57,922 nucleotides of DNA from Gemmatimonadota bacterium (lineage in GTDB: Bacteria; Gemmatimonadota; Gemmatimonadetes; Longimicrobiales; Gaopeijiaceae), in contig JAPPNO010000080.1 of NCBI GenBank assembly GCA_028873845.1, forward strand, positions 1 through 57,922. Reading direction: 5' to 3'. The translations under genes were made by a program, and so were the position numbers. Shown one piece after another: positions 18,734-27,090 of the stretch. The notes below the pieces were generated by a model. It searched no databases. It saw nothing but the letters and a program-made list of their open reading frames with translations, and had not been told where the DNA came from. Position 1 is the stretch's first letter, and each line of letters opens with the position of its first letter.

Positions 18734-21700
18734 GTGAGAATCGATACCGTCTCGCGGGGCGTTATCCGCGGACTGCTGGCGGTCCCGGCGTCAACGCTCC
18801 TCGTGCTCGCCGCGTCGGCGGCGCTTTGGCCATCGGCGGCCCAGGAGAACGACGAAATCCTGGCGCGCATGGAGTACGACAGGATCCGACTCTACTCCGG
18901 AGCGGACCTCAACCTGGCCTTCCTTCTCCAGAGCGCGCTCCGCGAGAAGCGGGCCATGCCGCCGGGCGGAGGGGTCCTGCCCATGGCGCTGGCCGACACC
19001 CGCTGGCGCGCGCTCGGCCCCGACCGGGTGATGACCAGCGGTTTTGCCACGGCGGGACGGGTTTCGGCGATCGCCATCCACCCCACCGACATGAACATCA
19101 TCTACGCGGGCGGCGCGCAGGGGGGAGTCTGGCGATCGGACGACGCCGGGGCCAACTGGCGTCCGCTGACGGATCAGGAGTGCTCGCTGGCTATGGGGTC
19201 CATCGCGATCGACCCGGTGAACCCGGACATCATCTACGCGGGCACGGGCGAGCAGCACTTCTCGGGGGACAGCTACTACGGCTGCGGGGTGCTGCGGTCG
19301 CTCGACGCCGGCGAGACCTGGGAGCAGCAGGGAGTCCAGGCCTACGTCGACAGGGGTCGGGGCGGAGGCGCGCGCATTGCGCGGGTGGTGATCGACCGCG
19401 CGACCGCGGGTTCCGCGACCTCGACCACGGTGCTCGCGGCCTCCACCTTCGGGCTCTTCCGCTCGACGGACAGCGGCCGATCATGGGGACTCGTCCTGGA
19501 GGGCACGGCCACGGACCTGGTGGTGCACCCCACCGACCCCTCGATCATGTACGCGGCCGTCTACGGCAACGGCGTCCACAAGTCGTCCGATACAGGCGCA
19601 TCCTGGACGCACACCTCGACGGGGATGAACCTGGACATCGCCAGGCGCATCAACCTCGCGATCGCGCCCTCGGCCCCGGCTACCCTGTACGCGAGCTTCC
19701 AGACGGGCGAGTCCAAGGGCAGAGGGCTGACGATGTACCGCACCGTGAACGGAGCGACGAGCTGGCAGGAGCTGCCGGCAACGGGTGCGAGCTGCTGGTA
19801 CCAGTGCTGGTACGACATGACGATCGCCGTGCACCCCAACAACCCGCAGACGATCTACTTCGGCAGCCTGCGGCTGTACCGGTCCGTGAACGGTGGACAG
19901 GCTTTCTCCGAACACCACCCCAACGAGATCTACGTCGACCAACATCTGCTGGTCTTCGATACGCTGCGCGGGGCGAACGCGCTGTATCTGGCGAACGACG
20001 GCGGCGTGTACCGCACCGTCGACGGCGGTACCAACTGGACGTCGCTGGCCACCAACCTGGCGGTGGCCCAGTACTACCGCGGCATCGGCCTGCACCCGTC
20101 CCTTGCGGGGGTCACGCTGGGGGGCACGCAGGACCAGGGGACGCAGCGGTCCGCCACGGGCACGAGAGTCTGGCAGAAGGTGGTCGGGGGAGACGGAGGG
20201 TACACGGCCTTCGATGTGGAGGATCCCGGCACCTGGTACGCCGAGACGCAGTGGATCGCCAACTCGACCTACATCGGGCCCAGGAAGAACGGCATGCAGG
20301 TGATCAACGGAATCGACCTGAGCGAGCGGGGACTCTTCATTCCGCCCCTCGTCATGGATCCGGTGGACTCGAAGCGGCTGTACTTCGGCACGCGGAGCCT
20401 GTACAGGACGGACGACGCGGCGGGCAGGTGGGAGCGCATCTACAGGACGCCGAGCGACCGCGAGGTCATCACCTCGATCGGACTGACCCCCTCCGACGCG
20501 AATACCATCTACGCCGGCGTCCTCTGGGGGCAGGTCATCGTGACCCGCGACGGCGGGACGACGTGGCAGCAGTCGGGATCGGGTCTGCCCGACCGGTTCA
20601 TCGGCGACGTGGTGGTGCATCCGGACGACCCTGAGCAGGCCTACGCGGTGGCTGGGGGATTCCTGACCGGGCATGTCTTCCACACGGTGGACGGGGGCCG
20701 CACGTGGCAGGACCGTACCGGGAACCTGCCGGACCACCCGGTCAACGCGATCCTCTACGATCCGGCCGACCTCGAGGGCGTGTTCATCGGCACGGACCTG
20801 GGAGTGTTCCATTCGGCCGGCGGGGGCGACGTTTGGGAGCGGCTGGACGAGGACCTGCCGACGGTCGCGGTGTACGATCTGGCGGCCCAGCCCGGGACGA
20901 GCCGGCTGGTCGCGGGCACCCACGGACGCGGCATGTTCGAGATCCCGATCGATGTGCCGCTTTCGCTGCGGGTCCGTCCGGGGACGGTTGTGGACTCGGT
21001 GGTGTCGACCGACACGGTTGACGGCGGCGAGGTGATCGTGGCCCCGGGCGGAAAGGACGACCACGCCATGACCTGGCAGGCCACGAGCGACGCGGAGTGG
21101 CTCACGCTGAGGGGGGCCGTCGGGCGGGGACGCGGGCGCTTCCAGATCCGGTTCGTGCCCCAGGAACTGGAGGACGGGGACAATGAGGCGTTCATCACGG
21201 TGACCGGTACGGGGGTCGATCCCGTTCTGATTCCGGTTCTGGTCCACTACTTCCTGCCGAGCCACCTGGAGCTGGGGCCCGCGGGACCACCGGTCAAGGT
21301 GCTCGTCGGCAGCACGGAACCGGTGGCCGATTCGGTCGCGGTCCTCTTCAGCGGACCCAGGCCCGACACGAAGTGGTGGGCGGTCCACACCGGGGGAGCG
21401 TGGCTGGAGCTGGAGACGGCATCCGGTGCGGGTCCCGGCGCCGTCACGTGGACGGTGGACCCGACCGGCCTGGGCGTGGGCATCTACGTCGATACGATCT
21501 TCGTGGAGGCCGAGCAGGCGACGGGCAGTCCGGCCATGTTCGTGGACACCTTCGCGGTTCAGCCGCCGCTCGGGATGGAGCCGATTCGGGCGAGCGCGGG
21601 GTACGGAATCGACGGGTGGACGCTGGCGCCCGCCGATTCCCTGCCTTCCGGGCTCTTCGGGTTCGGGGCGGAGGACGCGTCCTGGAGCGCCGAGGTGGCG

Positions 21701-22120
21701 GGTGGTGGCTGGCTCGAGATGGAACGGACCGCGGGCGGATACGGCGAGGCCGTGGTGTGGAGGCGCAATACCAGGGGCCTGCCGGTGGGGGTGTACGAGG
21801 ACACGATCAGCGTGCGGGTGGAGGGACACCCCGATCTGGTGGGCGTGATCGTGGACCGTTTCGAGATCGTGGCGCCGATTTCGGTGGACGACGCGGCGCA
21901 TCAGCTGCTGGGCGAGGATCGACTCGTGTCCGGGCAGGTTCTCCTGCTGGACTGGTTCGGCAACCGCGACGGCACCTTCAACGCCGGAGACGTGTTGAGG
22001 TGGCTGGATCACTGCGCCGCCGGAGGGACCGGGTCCGGGTGTGCGGCGGGATCGGGTCCGGATCCCGGCGCGTCGGCGTCGCGCACAGACGGTCCACGGG
22101 TCGCCGGGAGGGAGTCATGA
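18734..22120 (+). CDS. Large secreted Asp-box propeller protein with BACON-like domains and a dockerin-like C-terminus
   Basis: A 1128-residue protein; start taken as the GTG at 18734 (GTG 18731 is equally possible), placing a signal peptide first (cleavage near PSAAQE). Residues ~80-720 hold at least nine Asp-box/BNR repeats (WRSDDAGANWRPL, LRSLDAGETWEQ, YRTVDGGTNWTS, HTVDGGRTWQD), giving a VPS10/sortilin- or sialidase-like double propeller. Three ~100-residue BACON-like Ig domains follow (~735-835, 846-943, 949-1049; motif ...WLxLxxxxG). The end (~1054-1096) contains GNRDGTFNAGDVLRWLDHC, a calcium-loop repeat like a dockerin or EF-hand. No sialidase catalytic set is evident. A seven-codon ORF (18714-18737) with its own Shine-Dalgarno overlaps the start. 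The stop overlaps the next gene (ATGA). Confidence 0.8.
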   Translation: MRIDTVSRGVIRGLLAVPASTLLVLAASAALWPSAAQENDEILARMEYDRIRLYSGADLNLAFLLQSALREKRAMPPGGGVLPMALADTRWRALGPDRVMTSGFATAGRVSAIAIHPTDMNIIYAGGAQGGVWRSDDAGANWRPLTDQECSLAMGSIAIDPVNPDIIYAGTGEQHFSGDSYYGCGVLRSLDAGETWEQQGVQAYVDRGRGGGARIARVVIDRATAGSATSTTVLAASTFGLFRSTDSGRSWGLVLEGTATDLVVHPTDPSIMYAAVYGNGVHKSSDTGASWTHTSTGMNLDIARRINLAIAPSAPATLYASFQTGESKGRGLTMYRTVNGATSWQELPATGASCWYQCWYDMTIAVHPNNPQTIYFGSLRLYRSVNGGQAFSEHHPNEIYVDQHLLVFDTLRGANALYLANDGGVYRTVDGGTNWTSLATNLAVAQYYRGIGLHPSLAGVTLGGTQDQGTQRSATGTRVWQKVVGGDGGYTAFDVEDPGTWYAETQWIANSTYIGPRKNGMQVINGIDLSERGLFIPPLVMDPVDSKRLYFGTRSLYRTDDAAGRWERIYRTPSDREVITSIGLTPSDANTIYAGVLWGQVIVTRDGGTTWQQSGSGLPDRFIGDVVVHPDDPEQAYAVAGGFLTGHVFHTVDGGRTWQDRTGNLPDHPVNAILYDPADLEGVFIGTDLGVFHSAGGGDVWERLDEDLPTVAVYDLAAQPGTSRLVAGTHGRGMFEIPIDVPLSLRVRPGTVVDSVVSTDTVDGGEVIVAPGGKDDHAMTWQATSDAEWLTLRGAVGRGRGRFQIRFVPQELEDGDNEAFITVTGTGVDPVLIPVLVHYFLPSHLELGPAGPPVKVLVGSTEPVADSVAVLFSGPRPDTKWWAVHTGGAWLELETASGAGPGAVTWTVDPTGLGVGIYVDTIFVEAEQATGSPAMFVDTFAVQPPLGMEPIRASAGYGIDGWTLAPADSLPSGLFGFGAEDASWSAEVAGGGWLEMERTAGGYGEAVVWRRNTRGLPVGVYEDTISVRVEGHPDLVGVIVDRFEIVAPISVDDAAHQLLGEDRLVSGQVLLLDWFGNRDGTFNAGDVLRWLDHCAAGGTGSGCAAGSGPDPGASASRTDGPRVAGRES

Positions 22121-22782
22121 AACGGTTTACGCTGGTGCTGCTGGCCGCCGCGGTCGTCGTGGTGGCCTATTCCTGCGGCGAGACGGAGCCGCCGCCGAAC
22201 CGGCCGCCGCTTGCGGTGGGCTCGATTCCGGCGCAGGAGTTGAGCGCCCTCGATACGGTGCGGGTGGATGTATCGCAGTACTTCACGGACGATGACGGCG
22301 ACCAGCTCACCTACTCGGCCACGTCCGCGGCCCCGGTTGTGGTGCGTGCGTCGACGACGGGGCCGGTTCTGTCGATCGTGGGGCGGACGGCGGGGCAGGG
22401 TGCGGTCACGGTCACCGCGCGGGATCCGGACGGCCTTTCCGCGACACAGCAGGTCAGCGTCACCGTGCTGGGACGGCCCGGCTTCCTGAGTGTCGAGCTG
22501 CGGTACGACGAGGAGGAAATCGGCGCGGTGGTGGTGCGGCTCGAAGGCCCGCCCGCGGACTCGATCCAGGCGCCTGCGGGCTTCACGGTCTACCATGCGG
22601 CGGCGGCCGGCGGGATCCGTGCGTTCGTTGCCGGGGCGATCCCGGAGACCGGCACCGTGCTGCGTTTCTGGGCCGAGGACGTGAGCTCGCCCGGAGCCTA
22701 CCGGGGACACCTGGAGCAGGCCGCCGGGACCGACTACCGGCAACGCCCGGTGGAAACCGGCACGGTCCGGATCGTCCGGTAG
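22117..22782 (+). CDS. Lipoprotein with Ig/cadherin-like domain
   Basis: A 221-residue product whose ATG at 22117 overlaps the preceding stop (ATGA), so it is translationally coupled to the propeller protein. The signal peptide ends in the lipobox AYSC. Residues ~30-125 form a cadherin/putative-Ig domain: an LDTVRVDVSQYFTDDDGDQL start and a VTARDPDGLSATQQVSVTV end, typical of calcium-binding Ig modules. Residues ~130-221 are a second beta-rich domain that I do not recognise. The coupling suggests it works with, or anchors, the large dockerin-tailed protein at the cell surface; that is inference. Confidence 0.75.
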   Translation: MKRFTLVLLAAAVVVVAYSCGETEPPPNRPPLAVGSIPAQELSALDTVRVDVSQYFTDDDGDQLTYSATSAAPVVVRASTTGPVLSIVGRTAGQGAVTVTARDPDGLSATQQVSVTVLGRPGFLSVELRYDEEEIGAVVVRLEGPPADSIQAPAGFTVYHAAAAGGIRAFVAGAIPETGTVLRFWAEDVSSPGAYRGHLEQAAGTDYRQRPVETGTVRIVR

Positions 22783-22822
22783 TCTCCCGGCCGCGGCCGC
22801 GGCCCCCGGGCTCACCGCCTGC

Positions 22823-22985
22823 CGGGATCGCCCGACCATCCCGCGGGATTGCCGGACCATCCCGGCCGATGCGCCAGCCGGCCCTTTCCGGCCCAACACG
22901 CGGCCGCGCTCGGCTGTCATTTGAATTGCGGGACCGCTTGTGCCCGCGCAACTTGACCGTTGGCCGGGCCGCGGATGGTCCGGCA
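22823..22985. repeat. Two direct and one inverted copy of a CGGACCATCC-type motif
   Basis: Two 20-nt units at 22823-22842 and 22844-22863 match at 18 of 20 positions and share GGGAT-GCC-GACCATCCC. A 13-nt inverted copy (GGATGGTCCGGCA) lies at 22973-22985, 25 nt before the aldo/keto reductase start. The layout suggests operator sites for that gene. Confidence 0.5.
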
Positions 22986-23010
22986 GTTTCCCCAGTCTCC
23001 GGAGGACCCG

Positions 23011-23976
23011 ATGTTCACTCGACGCGAATGGCTTCACACCACCGCCGCGGCCGGCGCGGCAGTCTCCCTCAACCCCCGCATGCTCGAGGCACTGCGCCCA
23101 CAGGACCTCATCACCCGCGCGGTTCCGTCCACCGGGGAACTGCTGCCGATCATCGGGCTCGGAAGCTCGGCGACCTTCCGCCGCGTCGCCGGCAGCGACG
23201 ACGTGGCCGCGCTGAGAGAGGTCCTGAAGACCTTCACCGAGAACGGCGCCACGGTCTTCGACACGGCCCCCAGCTACGGCGAGTCCGAGGAGGTTTCAGG
23301 CAGGCTCGCGGCCGAGATGGGGATCACCGACCGGATCTTCTGGGCCACCAAGGTCAACGTGGTGGGGCGCGGGGGCGGGTCGGCGGACCCCGAACGGGCG
23401 CGGGCGCAGATCGAGCGTTCGTTCGGGTACTTCGGCGTGGACGCCATCGACCTCATCCAGGTGCACAACCTCGGCGATCCGCCCACGCAGGTGGGGATCC
23501 TCGAGGAGCTCAAGGCCGAGGGGCGGATCCGCTACCTGGGAATCACCAGCACGAGCAAGCGCCAGTACGAGGCGCTGGGCAAGGCAATGGTGGATTATCC
23601 GCTCGACTTCATCGGGATCGACTACGCGGTGGACAACACGAGCGCAGCGGACGAGATCTTCCCGATCGCGATGGACCAGGGGATCGGTGTGCTGGTGTAT
23701 GTGCCGTTCGGCCGGAGCCGCCTGTTCCAGCGCGCATCCGGGCAGGAGGTGCCGCAGTGGGCGGCCGGGTTCGGCGCCACCAGTTGGGCACAGTTCTTCC
23801 TGAAGTTCGCGGCCGCCCACCCGGCGGTGACCTGCGTGACCCCGGCCACGAGCCAGGCCCGGCACATGCTGGACAACATCGGGGCGGCGAAGGGCGGCCT
23901 TCCGGACGAGGACGAGCAGGCTCGCATGGTGGAGGTTGTCGAAGCTCTGCCGGCGGCGCCGCGACGGCGGGGATAA
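23011..23976 (+). CDS. Aldo/keto reductase, exported
   Basis: A 321-residue protein from ATG 23011 with GGAGGA 4 nt upstream. The N-terminus (MFTRREWLHTTAAAGAAVSL) is a Tat-type signal: RR, then a hydrophobic Ala stretch. The catalytic tetrad is complete: Asp84 and Tyr89 in FDTAPSYGES, Lys114 in ATKVNV, His152 in QVHNLG. TIM-barrel strands such as GRIRYLGITSTSK and the late TCVTPATSQARH fit the NADPH-dependent family. Export by Tat would fit a cofactor-containing fold. The substrate is unknown. Repeated operator-like sites at 22823-22985 precede it. Confidence 0.85.
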   Translation: MFTRREWLHTTAAAGAAVSLNPRMLEALRPQDLITRAVPSTGELLPIIGLGSSATFRRVAGSDDVAALREVLKTFTENGATVFDTAPSYGESEEVSGRLAAEMGITDRIFWATKVNVVGRGGGSADPERARAQIERSFGYFGVDAIDLIQVHNLGDPPTQVGILEELKAEGRIRYLGITSTSKRQYEALGKAMVDYPLDFIGIDYAVDNTSAADEIFPIAMDQGIGVLVYVPFGRSRLFQRASGQEVPQWAAGFGATSWAQFFLKFAAAHPAVTCVTPATSQARHMLDNIGAAKGGLPDEDEQARMVEVVEALPAAPRRRG

Positions 23977-23983
23977 GGGTACT

Positions 23984-24787
23984 TTACGGCCGCTGAAATC
24001 CCGTGACCCGCCGGATCGTGCCGTCCGGGTCGGCCCGGATGTGGTTGAACCCCTCGGTGGGACCGCCCGGGCCGGTGCTGCGCCATCCCACCAGCGCTTC
24101 GCCGCGACAGATGCGCACGTCGCCGGTGTGCTCCAGGGTGTAGCCGGGCATGTAGCGGTGGCAGTTGGCGATGTGCATGCCGAGCAGGCCGATGCCGCTG
24201 AGCCCGGTCCAGTCGTCCCGGAAGATGATGTCGTCTTTGCAGCAGCGGTGCAGCGCGGCCATGCGCGTCGCTTCGTCCTGCTCGTTCCAGGCGGCGATCC
24301 AGTCGGGAAGGGTGCGCTCCAGACCGGCGGCAAGGTCGATGCGGTTCGCCGTGAGGTCGAGGCGACTGAGCTGGAAATGCCACCCGCCCTCCTGCTCCCG
24401 CGCGGCGCTTGCGGACGGAAGGCCCGTGTGGCGGAGTTGCAGCCGGCACCTCGCTCCCTCCGCGTGCACCGTGAGCGAAAGCAGTGACGACCCGGCCGGG
24501 TATTCCTCGGCCTGCGGTCCCGATTCGGTACCCCAGGTCAGCTCGAAGCACCGGACATCGGGCTCGACCGTCCGGATCTCACCGCCCATGACGATGCCGA
24601 AGTTGGGGAATGCGGCGCTGAACGGGCTCCCGGGGCGAGCTTCGAAGGCCACCTCGCCCTGCATCCACGCGGAGAAGCGGGCGGGGTCGGTGAGGATGGT
24701 CCACACGGTGTCGGCGCTGGCCGCGATCGGAAAGGAGAGTTCGACCTTCGGCGTGCTCCGGTCGCCGCCCTCGGTTGCTCGTTCCAT
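23984..24787 (-). CDS. Fusion of an SRPBCC/AHSA1-like domain with a SnoaL-like domain
   Basis: A 267-residue protein from the ATG at 24787, with AGGAG 6 nt upstream. Residues ~13-150 match the START/SRPBCC lipid-pocket fold of AHSA1-like proteins: VELSFPIAASADTVWTILTDPARFSAWM and a WGTESGPQ...SLLSLTVHAEG strand. Residues ~155-267 resemble an NTF2/SnoaL polyketide-cyclase-like fold: WIAAWNEQDEATRMAALHRCC, DDIIFRDDWTGLSGIGLLGMH, GEALVGWRSTG, FNHIRADPDGTIRRVTGF. The domains share the helix-grip/cone type of pocket and may act on one small molecule. No signal peptide. It converges with the aldo/keto reductase (7 nt between stops). Confidence 0.75.
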   Translation of the reverse strand: MERATEGGDRSTPKVELSFPIAASADTVWTILTDPARFSAWMQGEVAFEARPGSPFSAAFPNFGIVMGGEIRTVEPDVRCFELTWGTESGPQAEEYPAGSSLLSLTVHAEGARCRLQLRHTGLPSASAAREQEGGWHFQLSRLDLTANRIDLAAGLERTLPDWIAAWNEQDEATRMAALHRCCKDDIIFRDDWTGLSGIGLLGMHIANCHRYMPGYTLEHTGDVRICRGEALVGWRSTGPGGPTEGFNHIRADPDGTIRRVTGFQRP

Positions 24788-24951
24788 CTCGTCTCCTGGC
24801 GTCGGGAATCGTTCCCCGGTCATGCGTGCACGGGGGACCCGGTAAGATAGGCACTTTCCCGGTGGGCGGCAGTCGGGATGTCCGCGGACCTCTTTCGCCC
24901 GTTGGCTCCGGCGCGTGGCTCCGGCGGCTTGCCGCGACGGCCCGTACCGCC

Positions 24952-24979
24952 TTACCCTGCTTCGGGTTCTGTATACAAT
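24952..24979 (+). promoter_or_regulatory. Possible promoter of the small membrane protein
   Basis: TTACCC (24952-24957), a 16-nt spacer and TACAAT (24974-24979) lie about 22 nt before a strong GGAAGGAGG Shine-Dalgarno and the ATG at 25002. Confidence 0.4.
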
Positions 24980-25001
24980 ACGGCATGGGAAGGAGGGTAT
25001 C

Positions 25002-25439
25002 ATGATACACGTGCGCAACGTTGGCGGGGCGGTGCTGGGGTGGGTCGTGATGGCCGGCACCGTCTTCCTCCTTTTCGCGGGCCTGTGGGCGATCCTTGGG
25101 GCGGACGGAGCATTCCGGCCGGGCAGCTGGGAAGTGTCGGGAACCTGGCTGGCCGGTTCGATCGTCGTCAGCCTGCTCGCGGCGGTGGTCGGGGGCGTGG
25201 TCTGTACCTGGGTGTCCGCTGACGACCGCGGGCTCCTGATGCTCATGGCGCTGATCGTGGTGCTGGGCGTTGCCATGGCGTTGGCCAGCGTCCCCGCCGC
25301 CGAAGGCGTCCGGCCGGCGGCGGTGGGCATGCCCGAGGCGATGAACTCCGCGCAGGAGCCGAGGTGGCTGGCCTGGCTCAACCCGTTGCTCGGAATCGCG
25401 GGCCTCTTCGCCGGTTCGCGGCTCGTGAGGAACCGATAG
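25002..25439 (+). CDS. Small integral membrane protein of unknown function
   Basis: A 145-residue protein with four apparent membrane segments: ~8-32 (GGAVLGWVVMAGTVFLLF), ~46-70, ~76-95 (LLMLMALIVVLGVAMAL) and ~122-140. The ATG at 25002 is chosen because GGAAGGAGG lies 6 nt upstream; an earlier in-frame start lacks this. The loop before the last helix is periplasmic or cytosolic and Pro/Glu-rich. No family recognised. It lies 46 nt upstream of the MATE gene on the same strand and may be co-transcribed. Confidence 0.7.
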   Translation: MIHVRNVGGAVLGWVVMAGTVFLLFAGLWAILGADGAFRPGSWEVSGTWLAGSIVVSLLAAVVGGVVCTWVSADDRGLLMLMALIVVLGVAMALASVPAAEGVRPAAVGMPEAMNSAQEPRWLAWLNPLLGIAGLFAGSRLVRNR

Positions 25440-25485
25440 CGGATCCGCTGCCGGCCAACGTGGCAGGGTTCCGGGTGAATCCGCC

Positions 25486-26883
25486 GTGAGTCGGCCGGCC
25501 GCCCGTACCTTCGACCGCTCCATCGTCGAGGGACCCATCGGACGCGCCGTCTGGATGCTGGCGTGGCCGACGATGCTCCAGAACGTGATCGGGGGTGTGC
25601 AGGGGCTCGTCGACCACGCCATGGTGGGGCACTTCGTCGGCTATGCGGGGAACGCGGCAATCGGCGTGTCCTGGCAGATCTACCTGGTGGTGCAGGTGTT
25701 CATCGGCTCGCTCTTCACGGGGATGGGCGTGCTGGTGGCCCGTTTCGCGGGCAGGAACGAGCCCGACACGGTCAACCGGGTCGTCTACCAGGCGTTCCTC
25801 ACGGCGGGGATCCTCTGCGTGGGAATCCTCGCCCCGCTGGGCTATTTCCTCGCCCCGTCGCTCCTGAACCTCGTCAACGCGGCCCCGGCGGTGCAGGCGG
25901 AGGCGCTCCCGTACATCCGGACCATGTTCATCTTCAACTTCGGCACGATGGTCTTCTTCATGCTGGGCGGGGCGCTGCGCTCGGCGGGGGACGCGCGCAC
26001 GCCGCTCCGGCTGGGCATCTGGATGACCGCGCTCAACGTGGCGATCAGCGTGGTCCTGATCCGGGGACTGGGTCCCATCCCCGCCTTCGGCACGACCGGA
26101 GCGGCCATGGGGACGGTCATCGCGGCGGGGATCATCACCGTCGCCGCGGTCAGGTTCCTCCTGAGCGGGCGCTGGGTGATCCACATCCACCGGGGACTGG
26201 ACTGGAAGCCGGACCCGGCCGTGATCCGCCAGCTCTTCCGCTTCGGGCTGCCGACCGGGATCCAGGGGGTGGCGATGAACATCGGGGGCGTGATCCTGCT
26301 GCGCTTCGTCGGGTCGCTGTCCAACAGCGCGGAGGCCCAGGCGGCGTACTCGGTGGGCTATACCCAGCTGTTTTCGCTGGTGACCTGGACCTCGGTGGGG
26401 ATCATGGGGGCGACGGCGGCCTTCGCGGGGCAGAACCTGGGCGCGGGCAAGCCCGAGCGGTCGGTGCGGGGGGTGCGCGTGGCCTCCGGAATCGGGGTCG
26501 CGGTCGCGGTCGGGGTCGGCGTTCTCTTTCTGACGGTTCCCGGCCTCCTGCTGGGCGTATTCGGAATGGAGGATCCGGCGGTCGCGGCGGTTGGGGCGGA
26601 ACTGCTGGCGTTTCTGAGCGTCTCCGGGCTCTTCGTCACCGTGGCGCTGGCGCACAACGGGGCCCTGCAGGGCACGGGCGACACTCGCGGCGCGATGTAC
26701 ATCTCGCTCGTCTCCCAGCTCGCGCTGCCCATCGCGGTGTGCTGGTTGCTGCAGGAGACCGTCGGTCTGGAGGCCTGGCACGTGTGGCTGGCGATCCTGC
26801 TCGGGCACATGACCCGCTGCGCTCTCGGCGTGATCCGGTTCCGGCGGGGGCACTGGCGCGGGATCGAGGTGGGGATCGGGTAG
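25486..26883 (+). CDS. MATE family efflux transporter
   Basis: A 465-residue inner-membrane protein from GTG 25486, with twelve hydrophobic segments in two related halves. Family signs are IGRAVWMLAWPTMLQNVIGGVQGLVDHAMVG at the start, RSAGDARTPL between TM4 and TM5, GLPTGIQGVAMNIGG opening the second half, and GATAAFAGQNLGAGKPERS. MATE proteins expel cationic drugs or metabolites in exchange for Na+ or H+; the substrate is not deducible. Length is normal. Upstream is the small membrane protein; downstream ~200 nt is an S9 peptidase. Confidence 0.9.
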   Translation: MSRPAARTFDRSIVEGPIGRAVWMLAWPTMLQNVIGGVQGLVDHAMVGHFVGYAGNAAIGVSWQIYLVVQVFIGSLFTGMGVLVARFAGRNEPDTVNRVVYQAFLTAGILCVGILAPLGYFLAPSLLNLVNAAPAVQAEALPYIRTMFIFNFGTMVFFMLGGALRSAGDARTPLRLGIWMTALNVAISVVLIRGLGPIPAFGTTGAAMGTVIAAGIITVAAVRFLLSGRWVIHIHRGLDWKPDPAVIRQLFRFGLPTGIQGVAMNIGGVILLRFVGSLSNSAEAQAAYSVGYTQLFSLVTWTSVGIMGATAAFAGQNLGAGKPERSVRGVRVASGIGVAVAVGVGVLFLTVPGLLLGVFGMEDPAVAAVGAELLAFLSVSGLFVTVALAHNGALQGTGDTRGAMYISLVSQLALPIAVCWLLQETVGLEAWHVWLAILLGHMTRCALGVIRFRRGHWRGIEVGIG

Positions 26884-27090
26884 GCGGACTGGACGGGCCC
26901 GCCGAGGCTTCCTCCCCGATGGATCCAGGCCGGGTGTGGCTTCGCCGATTGGACGGGCGCCCCCCACAGCTCCACATTGACGGTCGTCACCTGCGGCTCG
27001 TGGAACGGTCACGGCGGGCAACGGAAGGCATTCGCCCGCGCTTGAATCGCGGAAGGACTCCGTTCGCGGCCGCCCAGCGTTGGAGGACTC

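Noticed and set aside
19481-22012. An 843-codon reverse ORF opposite the large propeller gene, and a 748-codon one at 4908-7154 opposite the FN3 gene
   Set aside because: Both mirror well-supported genes and have low-complexity Arg/His/Pro composition with no start signals.
26885-26965. Two copies of GA(C/T)TGGACGGGC about 62 nt apart after the MATE gene
   Set aside because: Short, GC-rich and without symmetry; could arise by chance.
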